64,000 nt of DNA from Semisulcospira habei (lineage: Eukaryota; Mollusca; Gastropoda; Semisulcospiridae). Under the pieces are notes generated by a model. That model was not told where the DNA came from. It made no database searches and worked only from the letters and a program-made list of their open reading frames with translations. Of the stretch, positions 39,973-50,078 are shown one piece after another (position 1 is the stretch's first letter; each line of letters opens with the position of its first letter). The position numbers were made by a program, and so were the translations under genes. The stretch spans positions 183,574,691-183,638,690 of the forward strand of contig BTPG01000005.1 of assembly GCA_036245525.1 (NCBI GenBank), given 5' to 3'.

Positions 39973-40361
39973 TTGGTTGCTGTTGAAGTTTCCTCAGCAA
40001 AGAACGGCTTAATAACTGAGAAATAAAATCGGGATTCTAATTTCTATTAAGAAGTAGAACTCTCAGACCGAGTGTACAATACAAACACGTGGATGGCAGA
40101 CGATCTATCAGCGTAAGGATCTTGGTCTACATTATGAAGATCTATGCCTAAATCATGTTGTCCCAGGATAGAGCAGATCATCGGAGGTTCAGCACAGCAT
40201 GATGGACCGACTGCACATGCACAGAAATAATCGATACTTGTACGAATGCGCTTCTATGCCAGACGAGACGAGATGACATACTGATGTGGGGAGTGCAACC
40301 GCCAGCTACAAGTGTTAAAAACCCCGCAGCAGAATAAATATCATATAACACCTATAGAATC
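39973..40361. other. No gene supported
   Basis: Nothing recognised before the TG tract. Confidence 0.35.
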
Positions 40362-40364
40362 GTG

Positions 40365-40395
<31 letters not shown>

Positions 40396-40417
40396 GTGTG
40401 TGTGCGTGCGTGCGTGC

Positions 40418-40476
<59 letters not shown>
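40362..40476. repeat. (TG)n with CGTG interruption
   Basis: TG units, a TATG interruption, five CGTG units at about 40404-40424, then TG again. Frames across it are artefacts. Confidence 0.95.
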
Positions 40477-40477
<1 letters not shown>

Positions 40478-40610
40478 TGTTTGCTTTGCTGCAGTGCTGT
40501 GGGTGTTTAGTACTGTGCGTGTTATCACGGTAAAAATCAAAACTGAAACGTTTGCCCAAAAATCTGTCCTCAGACGAGAAGACTGAAGTGCTGCTAACAT
40601 TTACCTTTTA

Positions 40611-40676
40611 CAAGAGACATAGACCCTCATGAACCCCCGCAACCGCGGGAGCTCAAGAGGGTCTATGCCGCTTGCT
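40611..40676. repeat. Family A hairpin
   Basis: CAAGAGACATAGACCCTCAT and AGAGGGTCTATGCCGCTTG. The GACCCTC/GAGGGTC change is on both arms. Confidence 0.82.
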
Positions 40677-41080
40677 GGCACATATACGTCTGTGTTTTTC
40701 TTAAGAACATTAAGTCTACGATGTAAATACACTGACGTTCTTGCAGACACTTCACCCCAAATGCAAATCTTGTGATGATGCTTGAATGTAATATACAGCT
40801 GAAATTGTGAAGACCCTCGGAGGTATAAGAACACAGACCCTCTGAGGTATAAACAACATTTAACTGGTTCCCCTCACTTACGAGAGGTAATATACATTCT
40901 CGAGAGCATCTGCAGCACACGCTGAGACAGCTAGAATTTAGATCTTTCCGCCAACACGCCTTGCTTTTGGAGAACAGTTTGTCAAGGAGTCTGTAACTCT
41001 GTAAATAGACCTATATCCTGTGACTCTGATGACTTGTCTCCTCAGGTTGAACAAATAAACATAAGTGATAAAACTGTACC
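40677..41080. other. No gene supported
   Basis: Contains GACCCTCGGAGGTATAAGAA and GACCCTCTGAGGTATAAACA, a short tandem duplication at 40811-40855. ACTTGTCTCCTCAGGTTGAA with AACATAA matches 55203-55235, a small dispersed repeat. Confidence 0.4.
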
Positions 41081-41148
41081 CAAGAGGAATAGCACCCCTT
41101 GAGCCCTTGCAATCTGCACGGGCTCATAAGGATCTATGCCTCTTACAG
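41081..41148. repeat. Family A hairpin, degenerate
   Basis: CAAGAGGAATAGCACCCCTT and CATAAGGATCTATGCCTCTT. Followed by TTCCACGGGGGA. The complete A element at 41203 is 55 bp further on. Confidence 0.7.
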
Positions 41149-41202
41149 ACGAAAAAGTGTCTTTTCCACGGGGGAGAACGAAGCAGTACGGTGTATTCTA
41201 CG

Positions 41203-41418
41203 TTAACCCCCTCCCTGCCAGTGGACACGTATTTTATTTCTGAAATCTATGTTCATCCAAAGACAAAACCCACAACCGTCCAACTAACATGGATACACAT
41301 TGATCTCAGCAAGAGGCATAGATCCTCATGAGCCCCCGCGACCGCAGGGGGCTTATGAGGATCTACGTCTCTTGTACTTTGGACCGAGCTCACCTTTCCT
41401 TGGCATTCAAGGGGTTAA
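41203..41418. mobile_element. Complete family A MITE with TTAA ends
   Basis: TTAACCCCCTCCCTGCCAGT at 41203 and TTCAAGGGGTTAA ending 41418, hairpin at 41309-41375. The flank GACACGTATTTTATTTCTGA is shared with 55710-55730 (CACGTACATTTTCGTTTCTG). Same 216-bp size as 55683-55898. Confidence 0.9.
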
Positions 41419-41607
41419 CAGAGCACATACCACAAAACATTGTACTAATTTATTAAAATTTGTACTGCTTAAGTTCTGACACTTCAGATAGGACGCTCGC
41501 TTGAAGTCTGAACATCGTACAGCATGCTAACACGTTGTACAGGTCGGTCGCACGCAACTATTGTAAACATAAACTTGGATATATTGTAAGTTATTGGTAG
41601 CTGTGGC
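41419..41607. other. No feature seen
   Basis: Short unremarkable stretch. Confidence 0.35.
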
Positions 41608-41723
41608 TTGCTAAACAGACCCTTGTAGGCCTGAGGGGGTCAAAGGAACCATTGTACCACCTCAGTGTGGGGTACAATGGTTCCTTTGACCTCCCGAAGG
41701 CCTACAAGGGTTCATGCAGCAAG
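41608..41723. repeat. Single palindrome H
   Basis: CCCTTGTAGGCCT faces AGGCCTACAAGGG, and GTCAAAGGAACCATTGTACC faces GGTACAATGGTTCCTTTGAC exactly. Outer CTTGCTAAACAGA/TTCATGCAGCAAG pairing is weaker. No related copy in the window. Confidence 0.85.
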
Positions 41724-42170
41724 CCCCTGAACACACTAACGTTCTTGTTTTCATTCCTCCACTATTTTCGTAAAAGAAATCAAGAAGACACCTTCCGACA
41801 GGGATCACGCCAGACATGACTGACGTCAAAGGAATATACATTTATACATAATAAACTTATGATGTAATTTAAAATATTTTATGACGTTGCCCTCTCCAGT
41901 ACAGAGTGTGCTTGTTGTTTCGAACAACACTAAGTAACTTTTTACTTTAGAACTTTTTGGTGATCTTTTACAGAACAAAACTTGCATCCAAGATGCGTCA
42001 CAAAGAGGGCTACAAGAAGTCCGCCATTTGTCGCTACAAGGGATTTTGTAGCTCGATCATGTGGTAGTTTGCGCTAAAGGGATTGGTCGTGTGACGTAGG
42101 GATGTCGCGACTCTTCCGACTTGAATGCAAGAATATCATTTCTACATGTGTATTTGTGACGATTTGATTA
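41724..42170. other. No gene supported
   Basis: AT-rich at 41820-41880. Nothing recognised. Confidence 0.35.
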
Positions 42171-42469
42171 GTTTGGGGTTTAACGTCCACGGCACCGAAG
42201 TGATAATGGACGGCCCTGACGGGCGCGTTATGGGGAGACAGGGAAATCTATTGAGTACGACCTGAACACTGATCAATTCAGGTGCGTTCCAACTGTGCCA
42301 CTTTGATTTACCAGGACCTTTCAACGGACATGCTATTGAACACATCCGTTTTCCCCCCTGGATTGCGAGTCCAGCTACCGGGGCCGGGACGGGATTCGAA
42401 CCCACGACCCGGCGATTCCCTTCGCTCTCTTGCTCCGACGTTTAACCGCCTGAGCTATTTCGGACTCTA
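42171..42469 (-). mobile_element. tRNA-derived SINE, duplicated copy 1
   Basis: On the minus strand the head has an A box (TAGCTCAGGCGG) and B box (GGGTTCGAATCC) in tRNA order. A body follows, ending in GGACGTTAAACCCC, a tail style widespread in molluscan and other metazoan SINEs. The element and about 85 bp of flank to 42553 are repeated at 43200-43589. It is not a functional tRNA gene, because the acceptor stem is not closed and a long body follows. Confidence 0.88.
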
Positions 42470-42568
42470 CTAGTTGAGACGTTCATAACAGCGAACATTA
42501 ATAGACGATCGTCATCTGCCTCGCAGGTTCGCGTCCAGAAACGTGCGTTCACAGCTTTCGTTAAAGTA

Positions 42569-42709
42569 CATGCTATTGAGCAAATCCGCCTTTTCCCTCT
42601 GGATTGCGAGTCCAGCTACCGGGGCCGGGTCGAGGATTCGAACCCACAACCCGGCGATTCCCTTCGCTCTCCTGCTCCGACGCTTAACCGCCTGAGCTAT
42701 TTCGGACTC
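42569..42709 (-). mobile_element. tRNA-SINE head fragment
   Basis: CGAGTCCGAAATAGCTCAGG to GCAATCC and part of the body (complement of 42569-42600). It is slightly diverged (GCTTAACC against GTTTAACC; CGGGTCGAGG insertion). The 3' body is lost. Confidence 0.82.
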
Positions 42710-42960
42710 GTATTTATGACGAGTCACCGAGTCCACGTATCCGCTTCTTCAGCAGTTGCATGCAAACCACGAAGCGGAAATAGAACGCATTCGATACACG
42801 TATACATGCAAACCAAGGGGAATCATATAATAATAAAATAAATCACGTATACATGCGACTTGACTCCAGTGTAAGCCGCCGTTCTCCCCCGTGCACAACC
42901 TCACTATCTGGGTCAACGGTACTCTCTTGCAAAGTCAAAAAGGATACGGTACCAGTAAGC
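42710..42960. other. No gene supported
   Basis: TGCAAACCAAGGGGAATCAT at 42807 recalls one end of palindrome K. Nothing else. Confidence 0.35.
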
Positions 42961-43028
42961 ATAGGGTCGATGGGCCGAAGTCGGGCCGAAGTCAGCCCGC
43001 GGTAGGACCGCGCGCGTCGGCCCAAGGA
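42961..43028. repeat. Family G hairpin, degenerate
   Basis: GATGGGCCGAAGTCGGGCCG, AAGTCAGCCCGC, then GGACCGCGCGCGTCGGCCCA, followed by the TTTTGCTCACT flank. Confidence 0.6.
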
Positions 43029-43199
43029 TGTTTTGCTCACTACGACTCGACTACCACAGTGCAGTGCTTTAGAGCTGGAGATAAGATTACAGCTTATGGG
43101 AACCTCAGTGCTACTTTACATGATTTCTGATGTTGAAAAAAAAACAAACCCATACGGACGGAAAAAGCTGAGATTAGTTGAGACGTTGGGTGGTTGGTT

Positions 43200-43503
43200 A
43201 GTTCGGGTTTAACGTCCACAGCACCGAGGTGATCAACGACGGCCCTGACGGGCGGGTTATGGGGGGACAGGGAAATCTATTGCCTATGGAGTACGACCTG
43301 AACACTGATCAACTCAGGCGCACTCTAACTGTGCCACTTTGATTTACCAGGACCTTTCAACGGACATGCTATTGAACACATCCGTTTTCCCCCCTGGATT
43401 GCGAGTCCAGCTACCGGGGCCGGGACGGGATTCGAACCCACGACCCGGCGATTCCCTTCGCTCTCTTGCTCCGACGTTTAACCGCCTGAGCTATTTCGGA
43501 CTC
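43200..43503 (-). mobile_element. tRNA-derived SINE, duplicated copy 2
   Basis: Near-identical to 42171-42469 over head and body, with CTATTGCCTATGGAG retained where copy 1 has lost the CCTATGG part. The flank beyond the tRNA head (GTTGAGACGTTCATAACAGC onward) is also repeated to 43589, so the pair arose by segmental duplication and not by two insertions. Confidence 0.9.
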
Positions 43504-43589
43504 TACTGGTTGAGACGTTCATAACAGCGAACATTAATAGACGATCGTCATCTACCTCGCAGGTTCACGTCCAGAAACGTGCGTTCACA

Positions 43590-44084
43590 AAGTACATGTA
43601 CTGCACTCATCTCTTCAGTTTGCTCTCACAGGCTTATGTTGAGAAATGTGCTTTTTACGATGCAAATCAATGTGCAGTATACACTTTTCACTATCAAACA
43701 AAACTTAAGGCGGCTACCCATAAAGACGAATCCGATACGAAACCGACCCAACCCGAAACCGACCCGAATCAGAAGCGGGTCCGAAACAGAAGGGGAAAAA
43801 AAAATCGTGCAAGTCCTTTTCATGTCTGATGTGATAAAACCCCACCCGGGTCTGCCCTGGGGGACTTGGGTGGGGGTTAACTACTTTTTAGTTCCCAGGG
43901 TCACCCTGGTCAGCCCCACAGGCTGGGTTTTCTCCTCTATTCTGGGGCATGTGTTTCTGTCTACCCTTGGTCCATTCACCTGTATTTTCCTTTTTTTAAA
44001 CTCCCCTTACTGTCTGCTTTGCTTGTAGCTCTTGATATTGGATGTGTATTGCTAAATGGTCGTAGGTTTATTTAGTGTATTAGA
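43590..44084. other. No gene supported
   Basis: Small repeated CCGACCC/CGAACC motif at 43741-43785. The longer frame 43579-44028 shows no domain. Confidence 0.35.
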
Positions 44085-44203
44085 CCGGCTGGCGAAATAC
44101 ATTCAATTTTCTGTTTAGTTTTTTTTTCACGAGCAGTGCAGGCACGTCCTGAAAAAGTCTTGTTGCTGTCGGGACGTTAAGCAATGTACAACCAACCGAT
44201 GTG
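44085..44203 (+). mobile_element. SINE-like 3' segment, sense copy
   Basis: Matches the complement of 55924-56055: ACATTCAATTTTCTGTTTAG, AGCAGTGCAGGCACGTCCTG and GTTGCTGTCGGGACGTTAAG with CAATGTACAACCAACC. The conserved GGGACGTTA-CAATGTACAACC end suggests a SINE or LINE tail. No tRNA head is visible. Confidence 0.75.
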
Positions 44204-44516
44204 ATAAACTAATTCGCATCCGGTTTCGAATAAAAATGACGCAATTTTTCAAGGAAAATTGCAAATTCGATCGTATTCGTGCTTATGGAAACGGAGCTTT
44301 AGTCGGTAAGGAACACTAGACGAAAATACTGCACATTTTTAAAATCATGATGAAAACTGGTTTCTCTCGACATAAGCTTGTGATCCACCTTAGCTGAGGA
44401 AATACACTGCATGTTAAAACCTTGAATTGTCTTTGTGAAGCGAAGGGTGTGGGATGTGTGTGTGTGTGTTAGTGTGTGTGTGTAAGGGGGGGGGGGAGGG
44501 TTAAGTCTGGTGATCC
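44204..44516. other. TG- and G-rich patch, no gene
   Basis: TG tract near 44455-44485 and a G run near 44486-44500. Confidence 0.4.
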
Positions 44517-44726
44517 TAAACCCATTACATCCTGAGGCTGAATTTCTTTAAACTTGCTTAGTGATCTGTGAATACATTACAAATTAGGAGAGAGATCACC
44601 ACTTTTAGTTCAAGGGTGGTGCCAGAATAGCTTGGCGCCTGAGGCGCCAAGCTATTCTGGCACCACCCCTAAACTATCATAGTCAAACTTACTTCAAGCA
44701 ATGGGCTATCAGGATGACAAGAGTTA
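44517..44726. mobile_element. B-family MITE
   Basis: Left CTAAACCCATTACATCCTGA, right CAGGATGACAAGAGTTAA (TTAA 44723-44726). The core has TTCAAGGGTGGTGCCAGAAT and ATTCTGGCACCACCCCTAA. It reads in the opposite sense to 7141-7360. Confidence 0.8.
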
Positions 44727-45059
44727 ACATAAAACTGCGAGCACAACTAGCTCACGTTGAGTGTCTATATTTTTCTCTTCCTCTGAAAAAGAAGAATGCA
44801 CTAGTGGTTCCATTGGCGCATTCTGCGGTATATCAGCTCACACACAAAAGGGGACATAACTTCATTATTCCCTCATTAGACATTCATGACTTTGTCTGGC
44901 GATGCAGAAGATCTGTCTTTCCTGCACTGTCTTCAGAGCAAGATTACTCGCGTGTCTGGTCGATTCACGCCAGTCTCTGAGAATCATTTTCCATTCAGCT
45001 GTCACAGCTGCGCGCCTAGCCTCCAAATGTAAAACTGACTGCTTCGATTACTTGCTGGT
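44727..45059. other. No gene supported
   Basis: AAACTGACTGCTTCGATTAC with TTGCTGG near 45041 recurs in complement at 45755-45780, so the TG-rich block between may be part of a larger inverted repeat. Confidence 0.4.
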
Positions 45060-45249
45060 GGGCTGTTTATATCAGTGTGTGTATGCTTGGCATGCGTCCG
45101 TGTTTATTTGTTTTCTGTTGTTTGTTATGTCTGTAGTGTCAATATGTGACAATGTGAATGTGTGTGTGCGTGCGCGCGCGCGCGTGTGTCTGTGTGTGTG
45201 CGTGCGTACGTGTTTGTTTTCTGTTGTTTGTATCATGTGACAATGTAAA

Positions 45250-45281
<32 letters not shown>

Positions 45282-45390
45282 GGGGGGGGGGGGTTCGAGG
45301 AGGGGAGGGGGGTGTCTGTGTGTGTGTTAACCTCCCTAGCGTTTTTCAGTTGTGTGTGTGTGTGTTTGTTTTTGTTTGTTCTTGATGCTA
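45060..45390. repeat. TG-rich low-complexity block
   Basis: TG, CG and TTTG repeats with a GT run and G run at 45256-45292. The same TTTGTTTTCTGTTGTTTGT motif appears twice (about 45105 and 45212) and in complement near 45690-45710. Confidence 0.85.
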
Positions 45391-46195
45391 TTGTCGTTTG
45401 ACATCAGTGCACTATGTAAAATCTTTATTTAAGCCATGATCTGTGATTTTGCAGCTGTTGTTTTTGTGTCAGTAAACACTCTATACACTAACAAGTTTTG
45501 TTTTTCATTTACTTGACTTTTCTGGTGTTTAGGGCCGAAATTTACTTACAAACAAAAACAAACAAACAAACAAACAATCCTTTTTTGTTTACAAAAGCTA
45601 ATCCTTAAAATATACACACACACACACGGACACACACACACGCATTCACATAATCAAATAATAAGAATACAGAAAATACAAAGAAAAAAACCAAACAACA
45701 GAAAACAAACACGCACGCAGGCAAGCGCACACACTGACGTAAACAGACCCCCAGCAAGTAATCAAAGCAATCAGTTTTACAGTTGGAGGGTAGGCGCGCA
45801 CCTGTGACAACGACATCCCCAATTTTCACGCAAAATCCTTTTTTGTTGCAGCAGAATGGAAAATGATTCTTCTAGTTACAAGTGCAGACAAAACTAGGCT
45901 GAGTGCACTCAGATACGAGGTATTCGCGGCTAAATCTTACATGCCCGATGTTTTCGAGAGTGAACGAGTGGAAAAGGCCACGCAAAAAAAAAAAAAAGTT
46001 TTCTGATGAAATGACTCCCAATCTCCAGGTTTTCAAGAAAAATGAACGCAGTTTTAAATGGTTCTATTCGCTTTTTAGAGTGTCTGGCCAAAGCTGAGAT
46101 GTGTGCTAAAACAACGCAGCACACAGAGGAACGTCCGCCTTTTTTTACTGTTTGCTAAATATCGACCGGCAATCTTTGTCTTGTTTTTATGGCGC

Positions 46196-46199
<4 letters not shown>
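45391..46199. other. No gene supported; inverted relation to 45041-45250
   Basis: CAAACAAACAAACAA at 45560 and a CA-rich block at 45614-45735. Segment 45690-45830 is roughly the complement of 44990-45130 (TGTTTGTTTTCTGTTG, TAAAACTGA, GCGCGC). Confidence 0.45.
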
Positions 46200-46284
<85 letters not shown>

Positions 46285-46310
46285 GTGTATACACACACAG
46301 ACACACACTG
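46200..46310. repeat. (TG)n followed by (CA)n
   Basis: About 44 TG units, then GTATACACACACAGACACACAC. The tract can fold on itself. Confidence 0.93.
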
Positions 46311-46370
46311 ACGAGCAAAGGAAATGCGACATTTTGGTAATGTCCTCTTTCTTTTGCTTGTCAGCACATT

Positions 46371-46500
46371 TAGCCAGACCAAAAAAGGTGACTGCCACGC
46401 GATGAAAAATGCAAAGAAACGCGCTTAGAAAATAGAAGCACAACAGCGCTTATCTTGATTAAACTTTGTTGCACTTTTTTCTAAGCGTGCTTCAACCTTC
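46371..46500 (-). repeat. Family J element, inverted copy
   Basis: The complement reads TTCTAAGCGCGTTTCTTTGC and GCAGTCACCTTTTTTGGTCT as in 48670-48745. A small hairpin CGCGCTTAGAAAA / TTTTTTCTAAGCG brackets 46419-46489. Confidence 0.65.
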
Positions 46501-46697
46501 CTTGGCTATTTCTTTACACGTATGTAGACATACGCCCCGAAAGGAAACAATGTAATGTGCATGTACCTGAACTTGAGGTAAACTGCCCCGTCACTGTACA
46601 GAAACACTGACTGACAACCAACCAACTGCAAGAGGAAGAAACCCGCCATCAACTACTTTGCATTCATACTCCTTGGACCACTGGCGATCTTTGAAGT
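46501..46697. other. Family A trace, no gene
   Basis: AACTGCAAGAGGAAGAAACC at 46624 resembles the start of an A arm, but no partner follows. Confidence 0.35.
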
Positions 46698-46913
46698 TTA
46701 ACCCTTTTAGCCCCAAGGTCCCATTTGTCAAATTTTGGAGGTGTTGCCTAACGACTATGTACCAGTCGCAGGAGATGGCTTGACCATGATCATTCAAGGG
46801 TAGTGCCAGATTAGCTTGGCGCCTGAAGGCGCCAAGCTAATCTGGCACTACCCTTGAATGATCATGATCAAGCCATCTCCTGCTGTAGGGATCCGGGGCA
46901 AAAAAAGGGTTAA
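46698..46913. mobile_element. Complete B'-family MITE, paired arm change
   Basis: TTAACCCTTTTAGCCCCAAG at 46698, GGCAAAAAAAGGGTTAA ending 46913. The core is near-perfect, with GATCATTCAAGG on the left and CCTTGAATGATC on the right, where other copies have GATAATTC/GAATTATC. The left flank shows the full TTTTGGAGGTGTTGCCTAAC sequence. Confidence 0.92.
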
Positions 46914-47551
46914 TTTACAAGCTTTAATAAACACAATCTGCACCCACTGTCAGATATAAAGCAGTGCCAGTGTCACTGGCAGTAAATTGGTTGATTCGCG
47001 CTTATTTCCTTGTCTCTGAACTGAAGAACCGCACGGTCCATAAGAGACGTTCGGAAATTCAAGGTAGGTCAAAACTGCAAGTGCGTCGACGAAAACAGTG
47101 GCTTGAAAGCCCGGACATACAGGCGATATCGCATGTTTATCCCAGGCTTTTCATCCAGTAGTTTCGTCGAAACACGCGCAATTTACAGGCAAGCACCCAC
47201 TATGACAATTTAATATGGTAGAGGTAATACGGGAAACTGCGCGCAGAGGCGCCACCGGCATTTTCCACCATGAGATCTACACTGACCTTCTGCTGATCGG
47301 CAGGTGTCGATGCTGTAAGTCGAGTCAGCATACTGCGAGAGGTAGATAGGGAAACGCGCCAGCAAGGGGGAAAAACGTGCATCATAAACCAACGATCATA
47401 GATCCCTAGTTGGCCTAGTTATACTGCAATAAAAGCGCCCATTTCTTCTTTTTCAGGCTTAGCTGACAAAACGATACAAATACAACATCAAGTCTAAACT
47501 GATCGTCGAAGACCAGCAACGACGGAAAAGGAATCATAACACTAATAGGAA
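46914..47551. other. No gene supported
   Basis: Open frames on both strands near 47200-47390 have no recognised domain. Confidence 0.35.
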
Positions 47552-47635
47552 TTAACCCTATGGGTGTCGGTAGCGCTTTTAGCTTCCTGCAGGAATCATC
47601 GCGACTAAAATCGCTACCAACAACTAAAGGGTTAA
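47552..47635. mobile_element. Complete short family C MITE
   Basis: TTAACCCTATGGGTGTCGGT at 47552 and CAACTAAAGGGTTAA ending 47635, 84 bp. The left arm lost part of its GTCGCGATGA segment (CGCTTTTAGCTTCCTGCAGG), while the right arm keeps AATCATCGCGACTAAAA. Confidence 0.85.
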
Positions 47636-47664
47636 CAGTTATCAGTAAATTCGATCCATTACTA

Positions 47665-47800
47665 GGGGGGGGGGGGGGGGGGGGGTGGTTTGAGTCGTCA
47701 TGAAGAACTGTGTTTCTTAGAGAGGGGACGGAATGTAGGGAGATTTGCGGTGGTGCGGAGAGCAAGCGGGGGTTGGGGGTGGGTGGGGGGGGGGGGGGTG
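47665..47800. repeat. Poly-G tracts
   Basis: 21 G at 47665-47685 and a second G-rich run at 47769-47799. Confidence 0.9.
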
Positions 47801-48071
47801 TTCATGAACGCAATTCCCTCCCCAGTACAGATGCGATGCGTCTGCTGGAGAAGAGGTCAGCCACCCCCCAAGCGTTCCTATAAAGTCACGCATGCCAGGG
47901 TGTAACGTTATGATTATCCGAAAACGTGACCGCGGGGGCCTGCAACATGTGTACCGTGCTAATTAGTGAAGCCAGCGCCTGTGTGGAGTGTTGCAAACGA
48001 CTTTTTGGCTGGTCTGTGAATCACAAACCAGCACACCGAAAGGCCCCCGAAAATATAACAAACTAGCGCTC
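47801..48071. other. Family D remnant, no gene
   Basis: At 48009-48036 GGCTGGTCTGTGAATCACAA and ACCAGCACAC form a collapsed D hairpin. Confidence 0.5.
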
Positions 48072-48305
48072 AATTTACCCATGTCATACTGAGGCTAAAA
48101 GCTCCCAAATTTGTACACTGCCATAATTATGCAAGCTACAGTATAGTACTTACAGATAAAGATACAGACCAATGGCTTTAATTCAAGGGTGGTGTCAGAA
48201 TAGCTTGGCGCCTAGAGGCGCCAAGCTATTCTGGCACTACCCTTGAACTATTTAGTCAAACTTATTTCACACACTGGTGTATATAATCCGAATGATAAGG
48301 GTTAA
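48072..48305. mobile_element. B-family MITE
   Basis: Left TTTACCCATGTCATACTGAG, right CCGAATGATAAGGGTTAA (TTAA 48302-48305). The core arms read GGTGGTGTCAGAATAGC and GCTATTCTGGCACTACC. Confidence 0.78.
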
Positions 48306-48424
48306 AACTGGGATTTAAAAAATCTCGAACCACAGTCTTCTGAGGCACAAGGTCCCAGAATATCACAGAGCAACATTTCTGTATGTGCATCGGCGAACTA
48401 GATCTATAATCACTGGTCTACGAT
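48306..48424. other. No feature seen
   Basis: Short stretch. ATAATCACTGGTCTACGATT at 48409 is echoed by GGATTACTGGTCTACGATGA at 48745, the outer arms of the J hairpin. Confidence 0.5.
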
Positions 48425-48775
48425 TAGAAAAGACGGGTACAACACAATTTATTAATATTTCGGGTAAATACCCTTTGTCAAAATAGACAAACAAACAGAG
48501 AGATTAGCCGCTACTTATCTTCATTGGCAGAAGGAATGTGACAACAATGTGAGTTGCCACATTCCTTCTGCCAATGAAGATAAGTAGCGGCTAATCTCTC
48601 TGTTTGTTTGTTTGTCTATTTTGACAAAGGATATTTACCCGAAATATTAATAAATTGTGTTGTACCCGTCTTTTCTAAGCGTGTTTCTTTCTCCGTTGGG
48701 TACTTCTTTGCATATTACACGCTTGGCAGTCACCTTTTTGGTCTGGATTACTGGTCTACGATGAATCGTTACTAC
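48425..48775. repeat. Large family J palindrome (~118-bp arms)
   Basis: The arms 48425-48540 and 48558-48676 are almost identical in inverse: TAGAAAAGACGGGTACAACA outermost, CAGAAGGAATGTG innermost. There are one CAAA repeat-unit difference and a single C/T change. The loop is about 17 nt. Beyond the right arm, 48677-48775 carries the J-family GCAGTCACCTTTTTGGTCTG extension. Confidence 0.88.
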
Positions 48776-48883
48776 CTCCTTATGTTATTGCTTCTACCTA
48801 CAACGTACCCGTATCCTGGACCAGCATTCAATCAAGACTGGCATTTTAATCCCATGACTGCCGAGAGAAACTACATCAGCCAA
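48776..48883. other. No feature seen
   Basis: Short unique stretch. Confidence 0.35.
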
Positions 48884-48944
48884 CTGCAAGAGACATAGAT
48901 CCTCATGCGTCCCCGCAGTTGCGGAGGTTCAACGCATCTTGCTG
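48884..48944. repeat. Family A hairpin, right arm eroded
   Basis: CTGCAAGAGACATAGATCCT on the left. On the right GCGGAGGTTCAACGCATCTT has lost the GATCTATG segment. Confidence 0.7.
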
Positions 48945-49221
48945 AAACCACTTTCAAGTGTCTCCATGTCACTGAGGGCTGGGGAACTTAACCGGGAATT
49001 TACAGAGATTTCAAAAACACAATCTGCGTCAGTGGCACTGCCATACCCCCCCCCCCCCCACACACACACACACACACGCACACACACACACACAAATGTT
49101 AGTAAGCTGGATATGTTTTGAACTTTTAATAACAACGGGGGATGGATCAACAGTAAAACAAAAAGCCCAGATTTTGAAAGTGAAATATCGAAATTCCTCT
49201 TGCAAGTAGTCCAGAATACAT
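48945..49221. other. Poly-C/CA tract, no gene
   Basis: 13 C at 49047 followed by CA units to about 49094. No gene. Confidence 0.5.
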
Positions 49222-49435
49222 TTAATTCATTCAGCCAGACTGCCGTATTTCCCAAATTTTTAAGGCGTCATTTACCGACTATGCACCAGTTGCAGGAGAT
49301 AGATCGACCATGATAATTCAAGGGTAGTGCCAGATTAGCTTGGCGCCGACAGGCGCCAAGCTAATCTGGCACTACCCTTGAATTATCATGGTCGATCTAT
49401 CTCCTGCTGTAGTGCGTCAGGGCTGAATGAGTTAA
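49222..49435. mobile_element. Complete B'-family MITE with TTAA ends
   Basis: TTAATTCATTCAGCCAGACT at 49222 and GTCAGGGCTGAATGAGTTAA ending 49435. The core GATCGACCATGATAATTCAA to its complement is essentially perfect. It combines B-type GATCGACC outer arms with B'-type GGTAGTGCC inner arms. Confidence 0.92.
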
Positions 49436-49823
49436 ACTACACATTATTTTTGCAGCAACAAACTAAATTTCGCCCAGATGACTCACAATCCTAGACATTG
49501 TTCTCAGACGCATCTCAGACGCGATCTCACTACGGTGACAGTAACGATGAACGCTAGGGGGACACGGCTATAGAGGTCAGTGGTGGGAGGGGTCAGCCTT
49601 GTACCGCGGCCGGACATGGGAAGTAATCCAACATAAAGAACGACAACTCTGCACCAAGACAACACCAGTGGTGACCTCAGCGGAACATACTTCGGGGGGG
49701 GGGGGGGGGGGGGGGGGGGTGAATACTGACTTGAGACATAACGACATCTGACATCCCGCAGTACGAAGCCAAATAAACCTTCTCGTAGAATGAACTCAGA
49801 TGTAAATAGTAGAAATCATTGTA
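49436..49823. other. Poly-G tract, no gene
   Basis: 26 G at 49694-49719. Nothing else recognised. Confidence 0.5.
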
Positions 49824-49889
49824 AGCAAGAGACATAGATCCTCATGAGCCCCTGCAGCCTGCAGGGGCTCATGAGGATTCATGCCTCTA
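49824..49889. repeat. Family A hairpin
   Basis: AGCAAGAGACATAGATCCTC and GAGGATTCATGCCTCT around CCCCTGCAGCCTGCAGGGG. Confidence 0.85.
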
Positions 49890-50016
49890 ATGTTGACAGA
49901 ATGTAGCCAATCACAACGTGATTGCTCTTTTCACATCAGTGAGTGTCACACGCGTATACAACCTGGAATTTTCGAACAAGAAGCAAGCTACAGAAGCTCA
50001 TGAGGATCCAGTATGA
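49890..50016. other. No feature seen
   Basis: Contains GAAGCTCATGAGGATCC at 49993, a stray A-family right-arm piece. Confidence 0.4.
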
Positions 50017-50078
50017 GGCACACATCTTCATCAGCACCTGCAGTCTGCAGGAGCTCACGAGGATCTATGCCTCTCGCA
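50017..50078. repeat. Family A hairpin
   Basis: GAGGCACACATCTTCATCAG and GCTCACGAGGATCTATGCCT around ACCTGCAGTCTGCAGGAG. Only the inner arms are well paired. Confidence 0.72.

Noticed and set aside
40312..40600. Cys/Val and His/Thr-rich frames
   Set aside because: They are translations of the TG/CA microsatellite. The same holds at 30093, 46075 and 60755.
42360..43503. tRNA genes at the SINE heads
   Set aside because: A and B boxes are present, but the heads are followed by a long conserved body and occur as repeated, partly truncated copies, so they are SINEs.
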